In this document: piece by piece, positions 7,625-15,655 of the stretch | Numbering within the stretch: position 1 is the stretch's first letter | Layout of the letters: each line of letters begins with the position of its first letter | Assembly: GCA_035629935.1 (NCBI GenBank) | Contig: DASQLQ010000041.1 | Span: 1-16,567 of the forward strand | Length of the DNA stretch: 16,567 nucleotides | Direction of reading: 5' to 3' | DNA from: DASQLQ01 sp035629935 | GTDB lineage: Bacteria; Actinomycetota; CADDZG01; WHSQ01 | The notes under the pieces: generated by a model | What the model was told of the DNA's origin: nothing | The model's input: only the letters and a program-made list of their open reading frames with translations | Database searches by the model: none | Made by a program: the position numbers and the translations under genes

Positions 7625-10121
7625 CCGTCAGCTCTTGCTCGGAGTCATCCGGCACAAGATCGATCGTTTCGACGTTGCCGGTCGCTCGCACATCGTCGAT
7701 GACTGGTTCCAGCAGATCGGTGAGACGTTTCTTCGGACCGCGAACCTCGATGCGTTTCACCGGGAACTTGATCGAGACTTTCGCTTCGGACTTCGCCTTT
7801 CGGATCTGGGCAAGAACGTCCGTAGCAGCTTCGAAGTGGCCGACGTTGACGGCATCTCCTAATTCATCCTCGGTGGGCCATGCCGCAGTGTGGATCGAAT
7901 CGGCTTCGGCATCGAGGGTGTGCCAGAGCTCTTCTGTGACGTACGGCAGGAACGGTGCGAACAAGCGAAGAGCGACTCCAAGTGCCGATCGCAACGTGCC
8001 GATCGCGCTCGAGTCGCCGGCGTAAGCGCGAGTCTTCGATAGCTCGAGATAGTTGTCCGTGAAGTCGGACCAGAACCAACCTTCGACCGCTTCCAATGCG
8101 GCTGCGTGGTTCCACGCTTCCCAATGTCCCGTCACCTCGCCGACGAGAACTTTCAAGCGTCCGATCAGATCGCGATCGAGCTGGTGTTCGGGGGGGCCGG
8201 GAGTTCCCTCGTAGCCGAGAACCAGCCGGGCTGCATTGAGCAGTTTGGTAACTAAGCGCTTGCCTTCCCGATAGACGTTCGGGTCGACTGCCGTATCTAC
8301 GCCGAGGCGCGATGAGGCCGCCCAGTAGCGGACTGCATCCGGTCCATATTCGTCCAGCGGCTCGGTGGGGACGACGGTGTTGCCCTTCGATTTGGACATC
8401 TTCTTGCGATCGGGATCGAGAACGAAGCCCGAGATGGCCGCGTGCTTCCAGGGGATCGAACCGTCCATCAGGTAAGAGCGAGTGATCGTGGTGAACGCCC
8501 ACGTACGGATGATGTCGTGGGCCTGGGGGCGCAGGTCCGTCGGGTAGAGCTTGGCCAACCTCTCCGGATCGTCGGGCCAACCGGTCGGTATCAACGGCGT
8601 GAGCGACGAGGTTGCCCAGGTGTCGAAGACGTCGGGATCGCCCACGAACCCACCCGGCCGGCCCCGCTGCGACTCCTCGAATCCATCGGGAGCCTCGGCC
8701 GCAGGATCCACGGGCAGATCCTCTTTGCGCGGAAGGATCAATCGCTCGTAGTCAGTGTTGCCCTCGGCATCCACCGCGTACCAAACGGGTATGGGTACTC
8801 CGAAGTAGCGCTGGCGACTGACGGCCCAGTCCTGGTTGAGACCCTCGACCCAATCTTCGTAACGCTTGAGGAACATCGCGGGATGCCACTGGATCTTGCG
8901 CCCCTGCTCGATCAATTCCTTCTTCTTGTCCATCACTTTGATGAACCACTGGCGTGACACGACGAACTCAAGAGGCCGGTCACCCTTTTCGAAGAACTTG
9001 ACGGGGCGGCGGATCTTCTCCGGCTCGCCGACCGTATGACCGGCCTCGGCCAGCATCTCGGCCACCGTCCTCCGAGCCTGATTGATGGACGAGCCGACGA
9101 TCTTGTCGTAGTGGCTCTGGGCATCCGATGGGTCGAGTGTCGTCCAGGCCCCCTCGCCCCACGTCGCCGGCTGGATCCGTCCATCGCGCCCGATCACTTC
9201 CCGCGCGGGGACGCCCAGCTCCCGCCATTTCTCGACATCCGCCGCGTCGCCGAACGTGCAGATCATCAAGATCCCCGTTCCCTTTTCGGGGTCGGCAGCC
9301 TCATCGGCCAGAACCGGGACGGGCGCGTTGAACAAGGGGGTGATCGCGGTCTTCCCGATGATGTCCTTGTAGCGCTTGTCGTCCGGATGCGCGGTTACTG
9401 CGATACATGCAGGAAGGAGCTCGGGCCGGGTAGTTGCGATGACCGTCTCCCCCCCACCATCGACCCCGAACCTGATCTTGTAGAAGGCGCCCTCCTTCTC
9501 GCGATCCTCGACCTCGGCCTGGGCAACCGCGCTCTGGAAATCGACATCCCACATGGTGGGTGCGTCGCGCATCTCCGCCTCGCCTTGGTTCACTAGGTCT
9601 AGGAACGAGAGTTGACTCACATACCGACACCGTTCGTCGATCGTTGCGTAATTCTCGTTCCAGTCGATCGACAAACCGAGACGCTTCCACAGGTCCATGA
9701 AGCGCTTCTCGTCTTCTTTGACGACCAGGTCACACAACTCGATGAAGTTCGGGCGAGAGATCGGAACGATGTCACCCTGCCGCCCGAATTCGAGTTTCAG
9801 TTCGGGGTCGTAAGGAAGTGACGGGTCGCACCGAACGCTGAAAACGTTTTGCACTCGACGCTCCGTCGGCAGACCGTTGTCGTCCCACCCCATCGGATAA
9901 AAGATGTTCTTCCCGAGCATCCGCTGGTATCGGACCATGACGTCGGTATGTGTGTAAGAGCAGACGTGGCCAATGTGGAGAGACCCGCTGACCGTCGGCG
10001 GAGGCGTATCGACCACGAAGGTCTCGTCGCGTCCACGATCAGGGTCCCAGCGGTAGGTCTCCTGCTCGTCCCAGTAGGCGCGCCATCGGGCCTCGATCTC
10101 GTCCAGTGAGATCTTGCTCAT
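7593..10121 (-). CDS. valS: Valine--tRNA ligase (class I)
   Basis: 842 residues. The class I signatures are present: HIGH at 49-52 (in PPPTVSGSLHIGHV) and KMSKS at 574-578. The N-terminal GWDDNGLPTERRVQN stretch marks the valyl type found in some actinomycetes, Rickettsia and archaea. The CP1 editing domain occupies roughly 190-370, with TTRPELLPACIAV typical of the editing site. The protein ends soon after the anticodon-binding domain and a short beta-rich tail (LTVAVELAEAAS). The long C-terminal coiled coil of ordinary bacterial ValRS is absent, which explains its shorter length. The ATG overlaps the stop of the upstream DUF3352-like gene by four bases (ATGA). Confidence 0.96.
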   Translation of the reverse strand: MSKISLDEIEARWRAYWDEQETYRWDPDRGRDETFVVDTPPPTVSGSLHIGHVCSYTHTDVMVRYQRMLGKNIFYPMGWDDNGLPTERRVQNVFSVRCDPSLPYDPELKLEFGRQGDIVPISRPNFIELCDLVVKEDEKRFMDLWKRLGLSIDWNENYATIDERCRYVSQLSFLDLVNQGEAEMRDAPTMWDVDFQSAVAQAEVEDREKEGAFYKIRFGVDGGGETVIATTRPELLPACIAVTAHPDDKRYKDIIGKTAITPLFNAPVPVLADEAADPEKGTGILMICTFGDAADVEKWRELGVPAREVIGRDGRIQPATWGEGAWTTLDPSDAQSHYDKIVGSSINQARRTVAEMLAEAGHTVGEPEKIRRPVKFFEKGDRPLEFVVSRQWFIKVMDKKKELIEQGRKIQWHPAMFLKRYEDWVEGLNQDWAVSRQRYFGVPIPVWYAVDAEGNTDYERLILPRKEDLPVDPAAEAPDGFEESQRGRPGGFVGDPDVFDTWATSSLTPLIPTGWPDDPERLAKLYPTDLRPQAHDIIRTWAFTTITRSYLMDGSIPWKHAAISGFVLDPDRKKMSKSKGNTVVPTEPLDEYGPDAVRYWAASSRLGVDTAVDPNVYREGKRLVTKLLNAARLVLGYEGTPGPPEHQLDRDLIGRLKVLVGEVTGHWEAWNHAAALEAVEGWFWSDFTDNYLELSKTRAYAGDSSAIGTLRSALGVALRLFAPFLPYVTEELWHTLDAEADSIHTAAWPTEDELGDAVNVGHFEAATDVLAQIRKAKSEAKVSIKFPVKRIEVRGPKKRLTDLLEPVIDDVRATGNVETIDLVPDDSEQELTVAVELAEAAS

Positions 10122-11710
10122 TCGACCCCGATCACCAGGCGAGTCAGAAGGATGTCACCGTCTTTGCGCTGGCCCCCGACAAGGAAGTCGAGTGGATCGA
10201 GATTCGGCTTGACCTCGGCCGTGTACGTCTCGGGCAGAGATGGAGCCAGCTGCTCGAAGAACGTAATGGCCGCGTTCAGATCGGCGTAGAACACGACCGA
10301 GTAACCCTGGCCGAGGGCATCGGTTGCACGGGTGAAGGTCTCGCCCTCGGCGAGGCGAGGGCCGCTCCCCGTCGCACCTTCAGCAGCTGCGTCCCCGTAG
10401 GCGATCACGACGTTCTTGCCTTCGGCCACCACGTTGATCGGTGGGCCGCCGGGGATCGCAACCTGATAGCCACCCGACACGCGCTTAACCGGGATGCCTT
10501 CAGCACCTACACGTTTCGCCAGGGTCTTGAGCGCTGCTGCGGACTTGGCCGGTGACTCGGACTCGATCAAGACTCCGCCGCCGACACTTGGTAGGTCCGC
10601 GCCCTGCACGAAGAACGCAGTGTCCCCTATCCAGGAAAGGAGGTCTTCTTTGAGATCGAGCCCCGTTGCGGCCTGGAACTGTTGCTCCACGGCTCCCGCG
10701 TCTGCGCCGGCGGTCCCGGCCATGGCAGAAGTGAACGAGTCGAGCGCAAGCTCGATGTAATCGCCGAACGACCCGATCGCGATCGCGCCCCATACGTCGG
10801 ACGACAGCTCCGGAACAAGGTCAACATCGGACAGCTTCTGGAATGCGGACGCGAAGCCCTCTCCCTCGCTTATCGATTGAGAGGTCTCGATCACCATCCC
10901 GGTCTCCCGTGCGTAGACCGCGCCGGCTGCCGACTGACCCTTAGTGAGATCGAGGAGCTCCTTGGTCTCGGCTGCGCCGGGCGCGCCCGGGGCCGACTCG
11001 AGTGCTTCACCGACCTGGTCGAGGTTGTAGAAGAAAAGAGCTACCCGGTCTGGGGAGAGTTTCGCAACCGCTTCCTTGTAGACATCCGCCTCCGCAAGCG
11101 AGTTCTCGCCCGACGAGTCGACCACTCCTTTAAAGGCAAGCTCGCTTCCCACAACCAGGAATCCGTCCGTCACACCGACCGCGACCTCTTGCTCGGTCGG
11201 AGCGTCGGTTGGGATGAAGGTTTGGTAGTCCACTTCCTTGTAGGTCGCGTCCTTCGGTTCGACACCTTCGGAGCGCGACGCCTTCTCGAGTGCCGCAAGT
11301 GTTGCGCCCTCGTCCTCGGTCGCCACCAAAGCAGCAAGCTCCTGCTCCTCCTCGCCACCGGGTGTGGCCGGCTTGCCGACATAGATGGCGATCTGTTTCC
11401 CCAGCCAGGGCTCGACGTCTTCCTCGAAAGTCAATCCGCCCTCTTTCATGGCTTCGTCGAACCACTTAGCGATCTGGTCGCCGGCTTCCTCGGGGGTACC
11501 CCCATCGGGGAACTTCTTCAAGAGCGATTCGATGGCCATCTTCTGCTCGGCCGAGGGGTCCAGGAAAACGTTCGCATAGAAGACTGCATCGGCGGGCACG
11601 TGCTCGACGGCATCGTCGGTTGCGTTGCTGAGCAAAGTCATCGCCCCGATCGCAGCGCCGCCCGCGACGACGACCATGACGACGGCCAGGATGAGTGAAC
11701 GTGCCTTCAT
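10118..11710 (-). CDS. Membrane-anchored DUF3352-like extracytoplasmic protein
   Basis: 530 residues. Residues 5-27 are a hydrophobic anchor or uncleaved signal with a short MKAR cytoplasmic end; the rest is acidic and predicted to be outside. After the anchor comes the pattern VEHVPADAVFYANVFLDPS, typical of DUF3352 proteins. Repeated alternations of beta-like segments with 'VGVTDGFLVVGSE' and 'VVAEGKNVVIAYGD' suggest two or more related domains. No catalytic motif is recognised and no function is established for the family. A strong GGAGG lies five bases from the ATG. It starts 83 bases after the clpX stop and overlaps valS by four bases, so it probably belongs to this operon and is co-translated with valS. 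It could be a cell-envelope factor, but that is a guess. Confidence 0.85.
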   Translation of the reverse strand: MKARSLILAVVMVVVAGGAAIGAMTLLSNATDDAVEHVPADAVFYANVFLDPSAEQKMAIESLLKKFPDGGTPEEAGDQIAKWFDEAMKEGGLTFEEDVEPWLGKQIAIYVGKPATPGGEEEQELAALVATEDEGATLAALEKASRSEGVEPKDATYKEVDYQTFIPTDAPTEQEVAVGVTDGFLVVGSELAFKGVVDSSGENSLAEADVYKEAVAKLSPDRVALFFYNLDQVGEALESAPGAPGAAETKELLDLTKGQSAAGAVYARETGMVIETSQSISEGEGFASAFQKLSDVDLVPELSSDVWGAIAIGSFGDYIELALDSFTSAMAGTAGADAGAVEQQFQAATGLDLKEDLLSWIGDTAFFVQGADLPSVGGGVLIESESPAKSAAALKTLAKRVGAEGIPVKRVSGGYQVAIPGGPPINVVAEGKNVVIAYGDAAAEGATGSGPRLAEGETFTRATDALGQGYSVVFYADLNAAITFFEQLAPSLPETYTAEVKPNLDPLDFLVGGQRKDGDILLTRLVIGVE

Positions 11711-11793
11711 ATCTACCTCCGAGAGAACGTCGGATGAGATTCGACTCTAGTGGCTGGAGCGGCTGGTGGGGGTCGAAGAGTTCCTTGTTGCAG

Positions 11794-13080
11794 TTAGGCG
11801 GAGCGTTCGCCGCGCTCGCCGCGCGCCGGACGTTCTGCCGACCCCTTGGTGCGAGGCACCAGAGTGGGGTTGACCTTCTCGAGTACTACCTCGCGTGTGA
11901 TCACACAGCGACCGACGTCCTCGCGAGACGGGAGGTCGTACATGACGTTGAGGAGGACCTCTTCAAGGATCGCTCGCAGACCTCGGGCACCCGTGCCTCT
12001 GAGCATGGACTGCTCGGCCACGGCTTCGAGGGCGTCGATCGAGAACTCGAGGTCGACTCCGTCGAACTCGAAGAACCTCTTGTATTGCTTGATGAGTGCG
12101 TTTTTGGGCTCGGTCAGGATCTGGATGAGCGCGTCCTTGTCGAGGTTGTGCACGTGAGTGATCACCGGGAGTCGACCGATGAATTCGGGGATGAGCCCGT
12201 ACTTGAGCAGGTCTTCAGGCAACACGTGCTCGAGGATGGCGCCCACGTTCTTCTCTTCGACCCTGCGCACATCGGCGCCGAAGCCGATCCCCTTGCGACC
12301 GATCCGTGACTCGATGATCTTTTCGAGCCCGGCGAACGCACCACCACAGATGAACAGCACGTTCGTGGTGTCGATCTGGATGAACTCCTGATGTGGGTGC
12401 TTGCGGCCTCCCTGCGGAGGAACGGAAGCGGTCGTGCCCTCGAGGATCTTGAGTAGTGCCTGCTGAACACCCTCGCCCGAAACATCGCGGGTGATCGAGG
12501 GGTTCTCGGACTTGCGAGCGATCTTGTCGACCTCGTCGATGTAGATGATCCCGGTCTCGGCGCGCTTGACGTCGTAGTCGGCAGCTTGGATCAGCTTGAG
12601 AAGGATGTTCTCGACGTCCTCGCCGACGTAACCGGCTTCAGTGAGAGCCGTCGCATCCGCGATCGCGAACGGAACGTTGAGCATCCGAGCAAGAGTCTGG
12701 GCGAGCAGTGTCTTGCCACAGCCGGTGGGCCCGAGCAAGACGATGTTGGACTTTGCCAGTTCGACTTCGCCGTCGGCCTGCACGCCGACCTGGATGCGCT
12801 TGTAGTGGTTGTAAACCGCTACGGAGAGAACCTTCTTCGCCTGCTCTTGGCCGACGATGTAGTCGTTGAGGAACTCGTAGATCTCTTTGGGCTTAGGGAG
12901 TTCTTCGAGCTTGAGTTCGGGAGTTTCGGCGAGCTCTTCCTCGATGATCTCGTTACATAGGTCGATGCATTCGTCACAGATGTATACGCCGGGACCCGCG
13001 ATGAGCTTCTTGACTTGTTTCTGCGACTTGCCGCAGAACGAGCACTTGAGAAGGTCGCCGCCGTCACCGAACTTCGGCAC
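11794..13080 (-). CDS. clpX: ClpX, ATP-dependent unfoldase of the ClpXP protease
   Basis: 428 residues. The N-terminal zinc-binding domain has Cys13, Cys16, Cys35 and Cys38. The AAA+ domain has Walker A GPTGCGKT (117-124), pore loop GYVG (150-153), Walker B IIYIDEVD (178-185), an RKH loop (226-228), the ClpP-docking IGF loop (265-267) and sensor-2 GARGLR (364-369). It unfolds tagged substrates and feeds them to ClpP. The start is a GTG with GGAGG five bases upstream, eleven bases after the clpP stop. The C-terminus carries a short charged tail rich in Arg, Glu and Gly (about the last 20 residues) that looks disordered. All functional motifs are intact. Confidence 0.98.
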   Translation of the reverse strand: MPKFGDGGDLLKCSFCGKSQKQVKKLIAGPGVYICDECIDLCNEIIEEELAETPELKLEELPKPKEIYEFLNDYIVGQEQAKKVLSVAVYNHYKRIQVGVQADGEVELAKSNIVLLGPTGCGKTLLAQTLARMLNVPFAIADATALTEAGYVGEDVENILLKLIQAADYDVKRAETGIIYIDEVDKIARKSENPSITRDVSGEGVQQALLKILEGTTASVPPQGGRKHPHQEFIQIDTTNVLFICGGAFAGLEKIIESRIGRKGIGFGADVRRVEEKNVGAILEHVLPEDLLKYGLIPEFIGRLPVITHVHNLDKDALIQILTEPKNALIKQYKRFFEFDGVDLEFSIDALEAVAEQSMLRGTGARGLRAILEEVLLNVMYDLPSREDVGRCVITREVVLEKVNPTLVPRTKGSAERPARGERGERSA

Positions 13081-13091
13081 TTACGCCTCCC

Positions 13092-13790
13092 CTACTCCGA
13101 CTTCTCTGCCGCATCGGGTTCTGCGGCCTCGCGAGCGATGCGTCCTGGCTCTCCCGGAAGAAGCTCGCCGTCGTCCTTCTCGGCGAGTTCCCGACGTGAG
13201 ATGACCTCGTCGATTATGCCGTACTCCTTCGACTCATCGGCGGTCATAAAGCGGTCACGGTCGATATCTTTCTCGACCTGGTCGAAAGACTGGGACGTGT
13301 GGTGGGAGATGATCTCGGCCATCCGCTTCCTGAGCGACAGGATCTCCTTGGCGTGGATCTCGATGTCGGTAGGGGTTCCCGAGAATCCGGCGGAGCCCTG
13401 GTGGATCATGATCTTGGAGTTCGGCAGCGCATAGCGCTTGCCCTTGGCCCCCCCAAGCAGCAGGATCGCTCCCATCGACATGGCCATGCCGACACAGATC
13501 GTGGAAACGTCCGGCTTGATGTACTGCATCGTGTCGTAGATCGCCATTCCGGCGTAGACCATCCCGCCTGGTGAGTTGATGTAGAGGTTGATGTCCTTAT
13601 CGGGGTCTTCGGACTCCAAGTGAAGTAATTGCGCCACGATCAGGTTGGCGATCTGGTCGTCGATCGGCGTACCGAGCATCACGATGCGCTCTTTGAGCAA
13701 TCGGGAGTAGATGTCGAAGGCACGCTCGCCTCGACTCGTCTGCTCGACGACCATCGGAACGAGGTAGTTGCGGTAGCTGTCGTCGTCCAT
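13092..13790 (-). CDS. clpP: ClpP, serine protease subunit of ClpXP
   Basis: 232 residues. The catalytic triad is Ser105 (in CVGMAMSMGA), His130 (IMIHQ) and Asp179 (DRDRF). The residue before the nucleophile is Met, where many ClpPs have Ala (AAS). The last 30 or so residues (from about 203) form an acidic, low-complexity extension beyond the usual C-terminus near 195-200. It forms the tetradecameric proteolytic chamber and partners with ClpX, encoded next. The ATG has GGAAGG eight bases upstream. It lies 42 bases after tig. Only one clpP is visible here; many actinomycetes have a clpP1-clpP2 pair, so a second copy may lie elsewhere. Confidence 0.97.
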   Translation of the reverse strand: MDDDSYRNYLVPMVVEQTSRGERAFDIYSRLLKERIVMLGTPIDDQIANLIVAQLLHLESEDPDKDINLYINSPGGMVYAGMAIYDTMQYIKPDVSTICVGMAMSMGAILLLGGAKGKRYALPNSKIMIHQGSAGFSGTPTDIEIHAKEILSLRKRMAEIISHHTSQSFDQVEKDIDRDRFMTADESKEYGIIDEVISRRELAEKDDGELLPGEPGRIAREAAEPDAAEKSE

Positions 13791-13832
13791 CAGGTTTGCC
13801 TTCCTTGCACGGTGCTCCGGTTCAGTCTCTCA

Positions 13833-15167
13833 CTATGCCGCATCGGAGGGGAGACCGATTACTTTGACATTGCCTACAACCCAGTCCAGGGCTTTCCGCC
13901 GCAAAACATCCGCGGCCACGGCGTTCAAACGTCCGCCTTGAACCAATTGATCCGCTACCTCTTTGGGGTCCCGGCCCATCCTTGCGGCCAACATCGCTAT
14001 CTCCTGGGCAAGATCGTCCTGACCGACGTTTAGTTCCTGGGTGCGGGCTACCTCTTCCAGTAAGAGATCGGCCTTAACCGACCGGCCGGCCTGTTCGCGG
14101 ATGTCGCGGCGGATCTCGAGTTCCGTGAGTTGAGCCTGTCGCGCGTCGTCGTCCAGTGTGGCTCCCGAACGTTTCAGCTCGTCCTCGAAATGCTCGAGCC
14201 GGTGATCGAACTCGGACTCGACGAGCTTCTCGGGAGGCTCCAGGTCGATGGCCTCGACGAACGCCTCGAGGACCTTGGAACGGACCTCTTGTTCGACGAT
14301 CCCTTTCTTTACATCCACGAGGCGTGTTCGCAGATCGTCCTTCAAGGCGTCCAGTGACTCGAACTCGCCGACCGTCTTTGCGAAATCCTCGTCCAGAGGA
14401 GGCAGCTTCTTCGTCTTCACCTCTTTGACCAGAACGGTGAAGGAGATCTCGTCCATAGAGGAGTGATCGTGCTCGGGCTCGTCCTCCCTGTGGATGTGAA
14501 CTTCGTCGGTGAACTTGAGGATCGTGCCGGCCTTGGCGCCGCCGAGCTCGGCGTCGAGCTTGGGCGGGCCGGTCTGAGAACCAACTTCGTACAGGTAATC
14601 CGGCGCACTGGCCCCCTCGACCGGTTGGTCGTGCCGGTATCCCTTCAGGTCCATAAGGACGAAGTCTCCAGTGCGAGCCTCCCGCGACACGGACTCGAGT
14701 TCGGCGAAACGGTCTCTCAAACGCTCGAGTTGTTCGTCGACGTCCTCATCGGTGATCTCGGACGGGGGGGCCTCGACCTCGATCGAGGACAGATCGGGAA
14801 TGGTGATCTCGGGACGGACGTCGACCGTTGCTTCGAACACGAGTGGACCCTCGCCGTCGACCCCTTCGAGGTTGTCGATGTCGGCCGGAGCGATCGCTTC
14901 GAGGTCGTTCTCCTTTAGTGCGTCCCGGAGCAGGCCGGGAAGCGCATCCTCGATCGCCTCGGCTCGAACCGCCCCCGGGCCGACATGACTGTCGATCAGC
15001 GCACGCGGCACCTTGCCTTTGCGGAAGCCGGGAACCCGGATCTGCTGGGACCAGCGCCTGTACGCAGCGTCGATCGCCGGACGCAGAGCGTCTTCGCCGA
15101 CTTCGATGCGAAGTTTGACCCGGTCTTTGCCGATCCGCTCGGCGGTCGTTGTGAGGGTTTGGGGCAT
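13833..15167 (-). CDS. tig: Trigger factor, ribosome-associated chaperone
   Basis: 444 residues. The ribosome-binding signature GFRKGKVP is at 47-54. The FKBP-like prolyl-isomerase domain spans about 160-250 and the C-terminal helical chaperone domain about 255-440. The protein docks at the ribosomal exit tunnel and shields nascent chains. The insert loop of the isomerase domain (residues 222-238) holds four histidines (224, 226, 233, 235) among many acidic residues, where most trigger factors are just charged. An AGGA ribosome site lies about nine bases from the ATG. It is the first gene of the tig-clpP-clpX order, preceded by a long structured leader and tRNA-Pro. Confidence 0.96.
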   Translation of the reverse strand: MPQTLTTTAERIGKDRVKLRIEVGEDALRPAIDAAYRRWSQQIRVPGFRKGKVPRALIDSHVGPGAVRAEAIEDALPGLLRDALKENDLEAIAPADIDNLEGVDGEGPLVFEATVDVRPEITIPDLSSIEVEAPPSEITDEDVDEQLERLRDRFAELESVSREARTGDFVLMDLKGYRHDQPVEGASAPDYLYEVGSQTGPPKLDAELGGAKAGTILKFTDEVHIHREDEPEHDHSSMDEISFTVLVKEVKTKKLPPLDEDFAKTVGEFESLDALKDDLRTRLVDVKKGIVEQEVRSKVLEAFVEAIDLEPPEKLVESEFDHRLEHFEDELKRSGATLDDDARQAQLTELEIRRDIREQAGRSVKADLLLEEVARTQELNVGQDDLAQEIAMLAARMGRDPKEVADQLVQGGRLNAVAADVLRRKALDWVVGNVKVIGLPSDAA

Positions 15168-15301
15168 GGGAAACGCATCCTAGCTGTGGGGTACGTCGGA
15201 AAACGCGACAGGAATCCGGGGGGCTGCGTGGAACCTTCTAGGCAGACGCAACACTGTTCCTTTGCGGGAGAAACGCCTTTCTGCGCCGAGACGACGCGCG
15301 C

Positions 15302-15389
15302 CGGCGAGGTTCCGGTTGGGAGCCACCAACCGCGCTAGGCGGACGAAAGTGGGGATGACGGCTGGTGGCTCCCAATCCGAACCTCGCCG
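15302..15389. repeat. Long imperfect inverted repeat (31-bp arms, 26-base loop)
   Basis: Arms at 15302-15332 and 15359-15389 are reverse complements at 28 of 31 positions; one of the three differences can pair as G-U in RNA on the plus strand. The core word GGGAGCCACCA is perfect. The loop is 26 bases. No run of T follows on either strand, so it is not a standard intrinsic terminator. It could be a structured mRNA leader for tig, an RNA processing site between tRNA-Pro and tig, or a dispersed palindromic (REP or MITE-like) element. The pairing is read directly; the function is unknown. Confidence 0.85.
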
Positions 15390-15411
15390 CAACGCATCCT
15401 TGCCTTGCTTA

Positions 15412-15417
15412 ATCATA
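15412..15417 (-). promoter_or_regulatory. Possible -10 box for the tig-clpP-clpX operon
   Basis: TATGAT on the minus strand matches TATAAT at five of six positions. It lies just after tRNA-Pro and before the hairpin. At 17 bases upstream the sequence is CTATTT, a poor -35; TTGAGC is present but only 12 bases away. The box is therefore a weak prediction, and read-through from tRNA-Pro is an alternative source of tig transcription. Confidence 0.3.
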
Positions 15418-15444
15418 CGCTGCGAGGGTGCTCAAAATAGCTAG

Positions 15445-15519
15445 TCGGGGCGGGCGGATTCGAACCGCCGACCTCCTGCTCCCAAAGCAGGCGCGCTAAC
15501 CAAGCTGCGCTACGCCCCG
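15445..15519 (-). tRNA. tRNA-Pro (anticodon TGG)
   Basis: A full cloverleaf folds on the minus strand. The 7-bp acceptor stem is CGGGGCG / CGCCCCG. The D-arm has GCGC stems. The anticodon stem CCTGC / GCAGG encloses TTTGGGA, giving anticodon TGG at 15482-15484 (complement strand). The T-arm GGCGG / CCGCC encloses TTCGAAT. The discriminator is A and CCA is not encoded. It reads CCA and other proline codons by wobble. It is transcribed toward tig and away from tRNA-Gly. Confidence 0.97.
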
Positions 15520-15582
15520 GCTCCAGAGGAGTCTAGTGCGAGGGCCGAAACGCCCGGGATGGCGTCATAAAGTTACGGTCCC

Positions 15583-15653
15583 GCGGGTGTAGCTCAATGG
15601 TAGAGCCTCAGATTTCCAATCTGAAGACAGGGGTTCAATCCCCCTCACCCGCT
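15583..15653 (+). tRNA. tRNA-Gly (anticodon TCC)
   Basis: 71 bases. The acceptor stem is GCGGGTG / CACCCGC. The D-arm is GCTC / GAGC. The anticodon stem TCAGA / TCTGA encloses TTTCCAA, giving anticodon TCC. The variable loop is four bases, and the T-arm is AGGGG / CCCCT around TTCAATC. The discriminator is T and CCA is not encoded. It reads GGA and GGG. It is divergent from tRNA-Pro, with 63 bases between them, in which a TAAAGT at 15568-15573 could serve as -10. Its 3' end is two bases from the stop of the convergent HNH gene. Confidence 0.97.
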
Positions 15654-15655
15654 CT

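Larger units (their letters stand above)
15168..15444. other. Non-coding stretch between tig and tRNA-Pro (likely tig leader)
   Basis: 277 bases without a convincing gene. It holds a TATGAT box on the minus strand (15412-15417), a long imperfect inverted repeat (15302-15389), and about 135 further bases before tig with no recognised riboswitch or T-box. If transcription starts near 15404, the tig mRNA leader would be about 237 nt and would contain the whole hairpin. A 78-codon minus-strand frame crosses the region but is probably not a gene. Confidence 0.6.

Noticed and set aside
10682..11698. 338-codon plus-strand frame opposite the DUF3352-like gene
   Set aside because: Arg- and Leu-rich shadow translation without recognisable domains. 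The opposite strand has a strong ribosome site, a membrane anchor and operon overlap.
11711..11793. Short repeats (GGCTGG twice; TTCGAC / GTCGAA) between clpX and the DUF3352-like gene
   Set aside because: Six-base matches with a long loop and no T run; not enough for a terminator or operator call.
15180..15416. 78-codon minus-strand frame between tRNA-Pro and tig
   Set aside because: It runs through both arms of the inverted repeat, has no ribosome site, and its start lies inside the possible -10 box. More likely leader sequence, though a repeat-derived small peptide cannot be excluded.
15520..15582. GGGC / GCCC small hairpin between the two tRNA genes
   Set aside because: Four-base stem without a T run in a GC-rich spacer; it can occur by chance.
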